Positions 1-6,253 of a DNA stretch of 9,801 nt are shown here, in pieces. A program made the translations under genes and the position numbers. This DNA comes from DAOVRL01 sp023128595 (GTDB lineage Bacteria; Planctomycetota; Phycisphaerae; Sedimentisphaerales; Anaerobacaceae): NCBI GenBank assembly GCA_030628155.1, contig DAOVRL010000166.1, positions 1 through 9,801 of the forward strand, given 5' to 3'. Under the pieces are notes generated by a model. That model had not been told where the DNA came from and ran no database searches. It saw only the letters and a program-made list of their open reading frames with translations. Numbering within the stretch: position 1 is the first letter of the stretch; every line of letters starts with the position of its first letter.

Positions 1-3000
1 CGTTAGGATCGTCCGGATCGCCGGTATCCTTCGGATGGTACATAATCTCGGTGATCCGCAGGCTTTCCGCAACCGGCCCGACCGCAAAGACCGCCTCGTT
101 CAGCGCACTCCACGTGCTGCCGCTTTTGGCCCGCGCCTTGACGTGCGTGGTCGCCGTAAGGTTGATAGCGGTCGAGTACGTCTTCGCGTGGTCCGTATTG
201 ACCGCGCCGCCGGGCAGACGCGGGTCCGCCCCGTCAAGCGTATAATAAACGGCGGCCGGTTTGGTCATCGTCAGCGTAAACCCGTTAAGGTCCCACCCAC
301 CGTGTGGACTGAACGCCGGTGCCGCAACGCTCGGATACCAACCCCTGTTTTTGTACTGGTCAACGATATCGTTCGAGTTAAACATACTATTGGTGCGTTT
401 CGGGAAGTAATCGTTAATCAACCTGTTCTGCTCGGGCAGCCAATGGCCGTTTTTGGTGTACAAGTAGTAAGGGTCGTTCGAATACGAGTGCACGTCTCTT
501 CGATAGTCTCCCCACCGGGCGGACTCGCAAATGATGGCAAGGTCAAGCTCAGCGGCGCGCTTCATCCAGCGTGCAGCGGTCTCTTGAGCAGTCAGGGCGC
601 CGTCGTTAAAGAGATGCTTGTGCGCGCGGTCGGCAAGCAGCATTTTGAACTCGGCGCTGTTGAGCAGGTTGTTAAACAATCTGCTCGGATCGCCGCTGCT
701 GTTCTGGCCGGTCTTACTGGCATCGACCTTCTCCAGCACGCGTTCGGCATCCCAGCTAAAGATTCGCCACGGCATATCGTCGAGCCCCCCGCCGGCCGCA
801 CGCCAGTTATGATCATCCCAGTCTTTATTGGCGCCGTAATGATTGATAATCATATAGTCGGCCAGGTTCACAACGTCGAGCTTCTGCTTAATCTGGTCGT
901 ATTCGGCCAGGCTGATGCCGCCGGTGACCGCATTGGCAATGAGATTCTGAAGGCTGTTCCACGATGACGTGCTGCCGTCAACCGCCGAGCCGGCGTTCAA
1001 CGCATCGAGCTGGTCGTCGTCCCCGCCGTAGTGTGAAGCGTAATGTTCGGCGTCCGGCCGCTCGTGAACGTTGTACGCACCCCAGTAAAAACCGTTGAGA
1101 TACAGGTGAACGTACGTGCCATATCCCCCGCCCGGCTCGCCCATATCGAGCAGCGAGTCGCGCATCCACTGGTCCCGAATCATCGACCCTCGCCTGCGCT
1201 GCCCGCTGTCCCAGTGAATCCACGAATTGTTGTACATCGCACGAAGCTGCAGAGAGTTGAATCGATCCACGCGAGAGCCGTCGAACAAATCGTATTCAAG
1301 CTCGCCAGGTCCGTATCCACCCCGGAAACGAAGACTCAGCGAGTGCTTGGGCGCCTTTCTTGCATTTCGACTGGCGCCGCCCTGAATACGCAAGCCGCAG
1401 CTCACCTGGAACTCCTTCCTACCGTCCACGTCAAAGAGCTCCGCTGATACGGCCCGCTCCCAGGATATACCCTTCTGTGTCGGGTGCGTATAAATGCCGA
1501 TGGAAGAACCAAACAGGTTGTCCCTATCCGTCGCGACCGACAGCGTGGGAATCGACAATAGCGCACCCACCATATCGTCGCGGTAATCGGGGTCGTTGTA
1601 AACCTGCGGGTCCATCTCGTAATCACCCGGATACCCACTCCACGCCGTCGACGAGGTCGGATACCCCATAGCAGCAGCATCTGCCTGGCTCTGAACAACC
1701 ACGTGCGCCGGGAAAATATACGTCTGAGTATCAACGTTACTCGGCAGCCACCCCGTCTTAAACGCCGTCGCACGCAGACACGTCGTCGTGCTTATCGGAA
1801 TCGGACCGTTGGCCGTGGAACCGTGCGAGAGCGTCGGCTCGCTGCCGTCGGTCGTATAGCGTACCGTAGCTCCCGGCGTCTCGCACGTGATTGTCACTGA
1901 AAACGCCGTGTCATAGAAGCCGCGATCCCGGCTGAACTTCGTGTCCGCCACCGCACCGTCGTATTTTGCCGAATTCGCCGCCCCCCTCCACTTATCGCCG
2001 ACCCGGATGCCCGGAGTCGGCGTCAGAAGATAGCCATTCTCGCCGCCGCTGCTGATACCGTATGAAACAAAACCCTGCTGATCGGGATACTCCGGCGCAT
2101 ATTCGTGCACCACAGTCACCCCGTCCGGTTTGACCAGGGCCAGATAATCGCCGCCGGCACCGAGCGCAAAGTTCGTATGAAGCGCCCCGTCATCATCTAC
2201 AAACGGATAATTGGTCGGATTATCCTCCCGCGTCTTGCCCGAGGCGAAAAGCACATAATATCCGTTCGCCCCGATGCTCACCCCGCTGGGAAACCGCCAC
2301 TTGGTTAGATTCTCGGCGCTATTCGTCAGATACCACCCCTCCAGGTCGATAGTGTTCACTAAGTCCAGATTGTGAAGCTCAATCCAGTCCGGATGCACGT
2401 CGAAGCCATAGACCTCGGTGTAAATGTTGAGGCTGCTGATAGAAGGCACGTGCGAGTTGACCGCCATAAACTCACTGATTACCACCGGCGTCTCTCCCAG
2501 CTCCTTGTAAACTCCACCGGTTACGGTCGTCAGATTCTTGTCGATCCGGACCTCCTGGCTGCCCGGCTTGATCCAACCGCTGACCATCTTATACTCGATC
2601 GTGTGCAGCCCCACCGGCAGAACAAATGGCGGATCGTCGTTGTCCCGCCAGGTCCCGCCGTCCACCCGCCATTGCGCCCCCGCGTCGATAGCAGCCTGCG
2701 GAGAAATTGTTACCCTCAGCAGACCCTTCTGCTGTATATAAGTGCCGACCTCGTTCGCCGTCTCGGCATAACTAACCTGTACCGGTTCATCGCCGGGCTT
2801 GTCCCAGCCGGCGACCGCACTAAACTCAACCGTGTGCCACCCGACCGAAAGATCGCCCTGCGTATCCCCGGCCTCTCGCCAGGTCCCGCCGTCAACCCGC
2901 CATTGGGCCCCGGCGTCAACAGCACCCTCAGGCTCGATACTAACGTGCACAGAGCCGCTCTGCCGGTTCTCACCCCAGCTCATCGCCAGCCACGCAAAAT

Positions 3001-4204
3001 CACCCATCTCAACGTCATTATCACCGTCAAGGTCCGCCGAGCCGCCCGGATTACTCAGCCACTGGTCTGCGAGAATCGCAACGTCCGCCGAATTGACTAT
3101 GCAGTCCCCGCTCAGATCTCCCGTCGGGCAGATCGACTCGTGCACCGTAATCGTCACATCGTCGCAAGCCCACAACTCCCCGTCAGTCGCTTCGAGCCGC
3201 AGCACGTAGCTCCCGTCCTGGAGAGGCTCGAATATCACGGTAGGGTTCTCCACCGACGCATTCGGAACAAATGTCACCTCCCCGGGCCCGCTGACCTTCG
3301 ACCACTCAAACTCCAGAAATCCGTTCGGCTCCCCCAGCCCGTCGTCCCGCACCGTGCCGTTTAGATTAACTGTATTGTCGGGCAGCCTTGTCTCGCAGTC
3401 CGACCCGGCGCCAACCACCGGCGCTTGGTTCCCTACTTCACCGGTCTGCTCAAGCATAAAACCGCCGAAGGGATACCCTTGTCTTCCGTGGGAGCCGGGA
3501 CTGCTGTCCGCCTCGGCCCGGATTGTAAAATCCTCGTCCGGACCCGGATCAATATCGTCCCACCGAACCAAAACACCAAATGTGTCGTTATCCACAGCCA
3601 AAAACTTCGTCGTGTCCGTCCCAACCCAGTTCGGATCTCCTACCGCCCCGTGATAACCGCTGTTGTTCGTATAACCAATGGCGTCCCTGATCGTAAAAAG
3701 CGATCTACGATTGTTGATGCCAGTACCCCAGATGCGCACCGCCGAGCCGACAAATGTATACTTCTTCGTAGGGTCCAGCCCCGTGAATTCTATCTCCACC
3801 CACCAGCCTGTATCGGAGCTGTGCTGGATGATAGTCCCGCCGAAATCCACCTTCCCATCGAATACCGCGTGCGCCGCCGTGCCAGGGTCGAAATTGTCCC
3901 CGTAGTCCACGCGAGTCCTCACCGGAGCCACAGAGTTCATCGTAAACCTCACAGTGGGCATCCCCTCCTCACTCCCGGTGGCTATTTCCTTTAGCTTGCC
4001 CGTATTGTGAGTCGTATAGCCGTCGTAAATCGTCCAGTCCGTTGCGTTCTCATGCGTATTGTCCGCAGGGTCCCGGATACAGTCGTTGTACGCCACCCAG
4101 ATCACGCACCCCTCCGCCACGCTGCCGCCCAGCACAACCGCCGATAACACGACCAGTGCCATCACCTTTTCAATTCTTGGACATTTCATCAAGTGGCGTC
4201 CCAT
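1..4204 (-). CDS. Secreted CotH-kinase-family multidomain protein (C-terminus beyond window)
   Basis: One minus-strand frame stays open from 4204 to the left edge (1401 codons, checked codon by codon, no stop); the true end is outside. Visible modules: signal peptide (residues 1 to about 31, hydrophobic ALVVLSAVVLGG), unassigned domain (about 32-257), PKD/Ig-like domain (about 258-355), dockerin-like double Ca-binding loop (361-410, DLSGDCIVNSAD and DLDGDNDVEMGD), two GAQWRVDGGTWR repeats (about 415-568), lamin-tail domain (about 571-717), chitobiase C-terminal-like domain (about 752-833), CotH domain (about 886-1270), a second chitobiase-like domain (about 1292-1376), and the start of a second lamin-tail domain (LRITEIMYHP, 1381 on). 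In the CotH part, GLRIQGGASR, NKDWDDHNW (D1128) and FSWDAER (D1152) match the family's kinase-core motifs. CotH proteins are atypical secreted protein kinases; this substrate is unknown. An in-frame TAG at 4214-4216 limits the start to ATG 4204 or ATG 4189. Confidence 0.93.
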   Translation of the reverse strand, partial: MGRHLMKCPRIEKVMALVVLSAVVLGGSVAEGCVIWVAYNDCIRDPADNTHENATDWTIYDGYTTHNTGKLKEIATGSEEGMPTVRFTMNSVAPVRTRVDYGDNFDPGTAAHAVFDGKVDFGGTIIQHSSDTGWWVEIEFTGLDPTKKYTFVGSAVRIWGTGINNRRSLFTIRDAIGYTNNSGYHGAVGDPNWVGTDTTKFLAVDNDTFGVLVRWDDIDPGPDEDFTIRAEADSSPGSHGRQGYPFGGFMLEQTGEVGNQAPVVGAGSDCETRLPDNTVNLNGTVRDDGLGEPNGFLEFEWSKVSGPGEVTFVPNASVENPTVIFEPLQDGSYVLRLEATDGELWACDDVTITVHESICPTGDLSGDCIVNSADVAILADQWLSNPGGSADLDGDNDVEMGDFAWLAMSWGENRQSGSVHVSIEPEGAVDAGAQWRVDGGTWREAGDTQGDLSVGWHTVEFSAVAGWDKPGDEPVQVSYAETANEVGTYIQQKGLLRVTISPQAAIDAGAQWRVDGGTWRDNDDPPFVLPVGLHTIEYKMVSGWIKPGSQEVRIDKNLTTVTGGVYKELGETPVVISEFMAVNSHVPSISSLNIYTEVYGFDVHPDWIELHNLDLVNTIDLEGWYLTNSAENLTKWRFPSGVSIGANGYYVLFASGKTREDNPTNYPFVDDDGALHTNFALGAGGDYLALVKPDGVTVVHEYAPEYPDQQGFVSYGISSGGENGYLLTPTPGIRVGDKWRGAANSAKYDGAVADTKFSRDRGFYDTAFSVTITCETPGATVRYTTDGSEPTLSHGSTANGPIPISTTTCLRATAFKTGWLPSNVDTQTYIFPAHVVVQSQADAAAMGYPTSSTAWSGYPGDYEMDPQVYNDPDYRDDMVGALLSIPTLSVATDRDNLFGSSIGIYTHPTQKGISWERAVSAELFDVDGRKEFQVSCGLRIQGGASRNARKAPKHSLSLRFRGGYGPGELEYDLFDGSRVDRFNSLQLRAMYNNSWIHWDSGQRRRGSMIRDQWMRDSLLDMGEPGGGYGTYVHLYLNGFYWGAYNVHERPDAEHYASHYGGDDDQLDALNAGSAVDGSTSSWNSLQNLIANAVTGGISLAEYDQIKQKLDVVNLADYMIINHYGANKDWDDHNWRAAGGGLDDMPWRIFSWDAERVLEKVDASKTGQNSSGDPSRLFNNLLNSAEFKMLLADRAHKHLFNDGALTAQETAARWMKRAAELDLAIICESARWGDYRRDVHSYSNDPYYLYTKNGHWLPEQNRLINDYFPKRTNSMFNSNDIVDQYKNRGWYPSVAAPAFSPHGGWDLNGFTLTMTKPAAVYYTLDGADPRLPGGAVNTDHAKTYSTAINLTATTHVKARAKSGSTWSALNEAVFAVGPVAESLRITEIMYHPKDTGDPDDPN
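2651..2925 (-). repeat. Tandem 77-codon repeat inside the CotH-family gene
   Basis: Two in-frame units encode the same GAQWRVDGGTWR core followed by a VG-HT-E-----GW-KPG pattern. At DNA level the stretch beginning 2646 aligns with that beginning 2877, an offset of 231 bp (77 codons), with only a handful of differences over about 50 bp. Similar units recur in secreted planctomycete and verrucomicrobial proteins; they look like small beta-sandwich spacer domains between the dockerin-like and lamin-tail modules. This is a protein-repeat duplication, not a mobile element. Confidence 0.8.
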
Positions 4205-4207
4205 TCT

Positions 4208-4225
4208 TCCTGTCTATTTCTTCCT
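4208..4225 (-). promoter_or_regulatory. Purine-rich ribosome binding region of the CotH-family gene
   Basis: On the minus strand, AGGAAGAAA (4225-4217) and a second AGGA (4211-4208) precede two in-frame ATGs. The first AGGA is 12 nt from ATG 4204 and the second only 3 nt away; ATG 4189 is 18 nt from the second. Neither spacing is ideal, so the start is undecided between 4204 (used here) and 4189. The signal peptide is intact either way. Confidence 0.5.
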
Positions 4226-4240
4226 TGCCAAGCCTTATCT

Positions 4241-4270
4241 ATTTTAACATATATCGGCCCTTCACGTCAA
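4241..4270 (-). promoter_or_regulatory. Predicted sigma70-type promoter of the CotH-family gene
   Basis: On the minus strand TTGACG (4270-4265) is followed after 18 bp by TAAAAT (4246-4241). A register with TTAAAA and a 17-bp spacer is also possible. The expected transcription start near 4233 gives a 5' leader of about 30-45 nt containing the purine-rich ribosome binding region. The local AT-richness supports a promoter. No operator palindrome was recognised next to it. Confidence 0.6.
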
Positions 4271-4393
4271 CAAGCTTTCCTTGAACGCAAAAAGGCACGT
4301 GTGTACCGATCCTCCGCAGGTACGGACACCCCACCCGTTACTGCAACGCCCCGGAACGCCGCCCGGGCAATCCCAAAATAGTAAACCTGCACG

Positions 4394-4525
4394 CGCGAAG
4401 TACGTGTTTAGCCAGTTGAAATTCCCTTGTGGCACGGCCATCCTGGCCGTGTTTTCTCGGGCTTCAAGCCCGTGCCACGCCTGGAAGCTGCTGAATCAGT
4501 TCTCTGGCTAAACACGTACCCCGCG
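4394..4525. repeat. REP/MITE-like palindromic element with terminal inverted repeats
   Basis: Terminal arms GTACGTGTTTAGCCAG (4400-4415) and CTGGCTAAACACGTAC (4504-4519) are perfect 16-bp inverted repeats; extending outward to 4394 and 4525 gives 20 of 22 matches. Inside, CACGGCCA-TCC-TGGCCGTG (4433-4451) and CGGGCTT-C-AAGCCCG (4458-4472) form hairpins, while GTGGCACGG (4429-4437) can instead pair with CCGTGCCAC (4470-4478), giving mutually exclusive folds. The inner 'GGCACGGCCATCCTGGCCGTG' style resembles dispersed palindromes I associate with planctomycete genomes (memory, not searched). No target-site duplication and no transposase were seen. Confidence 0.65.
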
Positions 4526-4535
4526 AAAGCGGGTA
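4519..4535. repeat. Short GNRA-loop hairpin abutting the palindromic element
   Basis: CCCGC-GAAA-GCGGG has a five-pair stem with a GAAA tetraloop, and TA/TA pairs could extend it past one bulged C. It directly adjoins and partly overlaps the right arm of the neighbouring inverted repeat. The core resembles the common proteobacterial 'ATTCCCGCGAAAGCGGGAAT' dispersed repeat (from memory). No U-run follows on either strand, so it is not a standard terminator. Confidence 0.45.
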
Positions 4536-4623
4536 TCGTCAATAATGAATTGTGAATCTCTTGCCCCAACTCATCGGTAACCTCCCCCAATAATCGATAG
4601 TCAATCATCAATAATCAACTGAT

Positions 4624-4722
4624 CTACCCTCGCCACGGCCGCTCCCTGCTCAGGCCTTTCGTCAGGATATTCTTGGCGATAATGACCTGCGTCCGCCTAT
4701 TCTCTCTGACACGATCAGTCAT
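4624..4722 (-). CDS. Possible 32-residue microprotein coupled to the entericidin-like gene
   Basis: The ATG (4722-4720) overlaps the TGA of the upstream lipoprotein gene as ATGA, the usual geometry of translational coupling, and the frame runs 32 codons to TAG at 4624-4626. The product begins MTDRVRENRRTQ, has a central VIIAKNIL segment and ends SRERPWRG. It is strongly basic (nine Arg, two Lys) with no signal peptide or membrane segment. An AGGA lies directly against the ATG, too close for an independent ribosome site, so expression would depend on coupling. I do not recognise a family. A frame this short can arise by chance, and the next bases read into non-coding DNA, so this is a tentative gene. 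Confidence 0.3.
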   Translation of the reverse strand: MTDRVRENRRTQVIIAKNILTKGLSRERPWRG

Positions 4723-4856
4723 TCCTTTTCTAATATCTCGACCGTCTTGTCGCCAATGAATGTAACATCTTCTTTCAAACCCTTGGCGGTCTGACAGCCG
4801 ATTACTGAAAGCACCACAGCGATTAGCGCAACTAAGAGAAGCATTTTCTTAACCAT
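4719..4856 (-). CDS. Entericidin-like small lipoprotein
   Basis: A 45-residue protein begins MVKKMLLLVALIAVVLSVIGC, a lipoprotein signal peptide with lipobox V-I-G-C and lipidated Cys21, followed by QTAKGLKEDVTFIGDKTVEILEKE-type sequence. This matches the entericidin A/B family pattern: a short lipoprotein with a C-(N/Q)-T-(T/A)-(R/K)-G-hydrophobic-(K/E)-(E)-D motif after the Cys. In E. coli the EcnA/EcnB pair has been described as antidote and bacteriolytic toxin; most family members are uncharacterised envelope lipoproteins. The start at 4856 is set by GAGGAG nine bases upstream; an upstream in-frame ATG at 4907 overlaps the mltA end and lacks such a site. It lies 34 bp after mltA on the same strand, probably co-transcribed. 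No second entericidin gene is seen. Confidence 0.85.
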   Translation of the reverse strand: MVKKMLLLVALIAVVLSVIGCQTAKGLKEDVTFIGDKTVEILEKE

Positions 4857-4865
4857 TTTCGCAGA

Positions 4866-4871
4866 CTCCTC
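4866..4871 (-). promoter_or_regulatory. Shine-Dalgarno site of the entericidin-like gene
   Basis: GAGGAG on the minus strand, nine bases before ATG 4856. It decides the start in favour of the 45-residue form rather than a 62-residue form starting inside the end of mltA. Confidence 0.8.
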
Positions 4872-4890
4872 GTAAAACCTTAAAAAGCCA

Positions 4891-6096
4891 TCAAAATTCG
4901 GAAACATTGATGCCTGACTTTAGAAATAGATAGTACAGCCGCCCCTCCTGATATGTCTGCCCCGCCAGCGTCCCGGCCGTATCGCCCACGCCCATATAAA
5001 CATCGCATCGCCCCGCAGCGCGTATCGCTCCGCCGGTATCCTGGTCCAGCGCAAACCCGCTGTAAGGCTGATTCACCGCCCTGCCCCCCATCGCCCGCGG
5101 CAATGTAGTCGATATGAACGCAAGACACCCCCGCGGAAAAATTGACTTGTCCGTGGCGATCGTTCGCATCGGCGTTACCCACTCGTTAAGGCTGCCCCGC
5201 GGCTCACCGTCCTCGGCCCTGAAAAACACAAATCGCGGGTTCCGACGAACGTACGTATCTACCTCATCAGCGTTTGCCTTGAAGTAATCGATCATCGCCG
5301 AGAGGCTGAGCTGGTCCGACTGTATCCGCCCGTCATTGACCAGCTCCCGCCCGACGCTGCGATACTCATGCCCGTTATTGGCAGCATAGCCGACGGTCAT
5401 CAGTTGACCGGCCGGCAGTCTTATCTTGGCCGAGCCCTGAACGTGTGCGATATATGACTCGAAGGCATCGCTCAGCCATATCAGCTCCTTGCCCCTGAGG
5501 ATGCGCGCCGCCTCAATCACGGCCCGCACAGGATAAGGCGTTATCCGCCCGTCCGAAGTCCGCCGCCCTAATATCGCCCCGTCAGGCCCTTTCACCAGAT
5601 CGTCAGGCTGCTTGTACAACGGATATCGAAACTCCTCCGTCCGGACCTGCGAACCGGCGAAAATCGGCGTATAATAACCCGTGAACAGCACCGTTCCCCT
5701 ATCGTCACAGCCCACCGAGATATAGACGTCGAATTTCTCCCGAATAGCCTGATTCAACTGCCTGCCCCGCAAACCCGAATCCAGCAGGTCCCCGAACGCC
5801 TCCAGGCTCTCGACCGCACGGGCGTGCGTTATCTCCCCCGAAGGAAAGAATCCCCGGCTCGACGGCTTGCTCAGATAGCTCAAGCTGTTCCCCACAGCAT
5901 CCAGCAAGTCCTTCAAATCAAGGCACGCCATCGTGAAATCCGGAATCTCAGCAGGGTCCGTTATCTTACGCAAGGCGTGCGCACCCGGCGGCAATGGCCT
6001 GTCGTAAGGAGTCTCGATCTGCTCGGGGTGGGTCCTGCACCCGGAAAAAAACAGCCAAACCAAAAGAAGTGCTGAAAGAAGAATTTTCCTTGCCAT
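4891..6096 (-). CDS. mltA: Membrane-bound lytic murein transglycosylase A
   Basis: The 401-residue protein cleaves the MurNAc-GlcNAc glycosidic bond of peptidoglycan, leaving 1,6-anhydro-MurNAc ends. It opens with a lipoprotein signal peptide (MARKILLSALLLVWLFFSGC, lipidated Cys20). The MltA domain shows FTGYYTPIFAGS (from 138), FRYPLYKQPDDLV, VQGSAKIRLPAG (about 219) and NGHEYRSVGREL; the C-terminal 3D domain ends with DQDTGGAIRAAGRCDVYMGVG. D365 in CDVYMG aligns with the catalytic Asp308 of E. coli MltA, and D353 of DTGG with Asp297; the loop between is one residue longer here. E. coli MltA has 365 residues. ATG 6096 is chosen because GGAG lies seven bases upstream and the lipoprotein signal starts there; an in-frame ATG at 6153 would add 19 polar residues before the signal. 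The small lipoprotein gene follows in the same apparent operon. Confidence 0.96.
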   Translation of the reverse strand: MARKILLSALLLVWLFFSGCRTHPEQIETPYDRPLPPGAHALRKITDPAEIPDFTMACLDLKDLLDAVGNSLSYLSKPSSRGFFPSGEITHARAVESLEAFGDLLDSGLRGRQLNQAIREKFDVYISVGCDDRGTVLFTGYYTPIFAGSQVRTEEFRYPLYKQPDDLVKGPDGAILGRRTSDGRITPYPVRAVIEAARILRGKELIWLSDAFESYIAHVQGSAKIRLPAGQLMTVGYAANNGHEYRSVGRELVNDGRIQSDQLSLSAMIDYFKANADEVDTYVRRNPRFVFFRAEDGEPRGSLNEWVTPMRTIATDKSIFPRGCLAFISTTLPRAMGGRAVNQPYSGFALDQDTGGAIRAAGRCDVYMGVGDTAGTLAGQTYQEGRLYYLFLKSGINVSEF

Positions 6097-6103
6097 TTTC
6101 AAA

Positions 6104-6107
6104 CTCC
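6104..6107 (-). promoter_or_regulatory. Shine-Dalgarno site of mltA
   Basis: GGAG on the minus strand, seven bases before ATG 6096. It places the start directly at the lipoprotein signal peptide rather than at the upstream in-frame ATG 6153. Confidence 0.75.
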
Positions 6108-6168
6108 GTAATCTACTAACCCAATTTCTTCCTTCCATCAACAGCAGCCTCACAAACCACTGCCTGAT

Positions 6169-6198
6169 ATATTACTCGGCTTTTCTCCGCCTTCTCAA
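6169..6198 (-). promoter_or_regulatory. Candidate promoter of the mltA operon
   Basis: In the 157-bp AT-rich gap between the stop of the upstream gene and mltA, the minus strand has TTGAGA (6198-6193), an 18-bp spacer and TAATAT (6174-6169). Transcription would begin near 6162, giving a leader of about 65 nt. The spacer is one base over optimum and no regulator site was identified. Read-through from the upstream gene is also possible, since no clear terminator separates the two. Confidence 0.4.
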
Positions 6199-6253
6199 CA
6201 TCAGCCAAAATTGGTTTCTTAGCTTCAAATTAGGATATAATTCAAACCATTAG

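Larger units (their letters stand above)
4205..4623. other. Intergenic region between the mltA cluster and the CotH-family gene
   Basis: About 420 bp without a supported gene. It holds the CotH-gene promoter at the left, a REP/MITE-like palindromic element in the middle (4394-4525), a short CCCGC-GAAA-GCGGG hairpin next to it, and at 4538-4620 three similar short motifs of the form YAATAATSRA (near 4540, 4590 and 4609). Short open frames here (for example minus-strand 4408-4611) read straight through the repeat element and look spurious. No clear terminator with a U-run was seen. Confidence 0.7.

Noticed and set aside
35..967. 310-codon plus-strand open frame
   Set aside because: It lies in codon register opposite the CotH-family gene, has basic, low-information sequence with no recognisable domain, and its minus-strand complement encodes clear CotH motifs.
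2372..3364. 330-codon plus-strand open frame
   Set aside because: Antisense shadow of the lamin-tail, WRVDGG-repeat and dockerin-like parts of the minus-strand gene; no signal peptide, ribosome site or family match.
3425..3994. 189-codon plus-strand open frame
   Set aside because: Also in register opposite the CotH-family gene, over its N-terminal domain; no independent coding evidence.
4408..4611. 67-codon minus-strand open frame after the mltA cluster
   Set aside because: It reads through the palindromic element and the GAAA hairpin; peptides such as IPAFAG are typical of translated dispersed repeats. No ribosome site.
4205..4718. tRNA, CRISPR or small-RNA gene in the intergenic gap
   Set aside because: No cloverleaf, no regularly spaced repeats and no clear promoter-plus-terminator pair other than the CotH-gene promoter.
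6097..6153. 19-residue N-terminal extension of MltA from ATG 6153
   Set aside because: It would bury the lipoprotein signal peptide behind polar residues, and the strong GGAG site is placed for ATG 6096.
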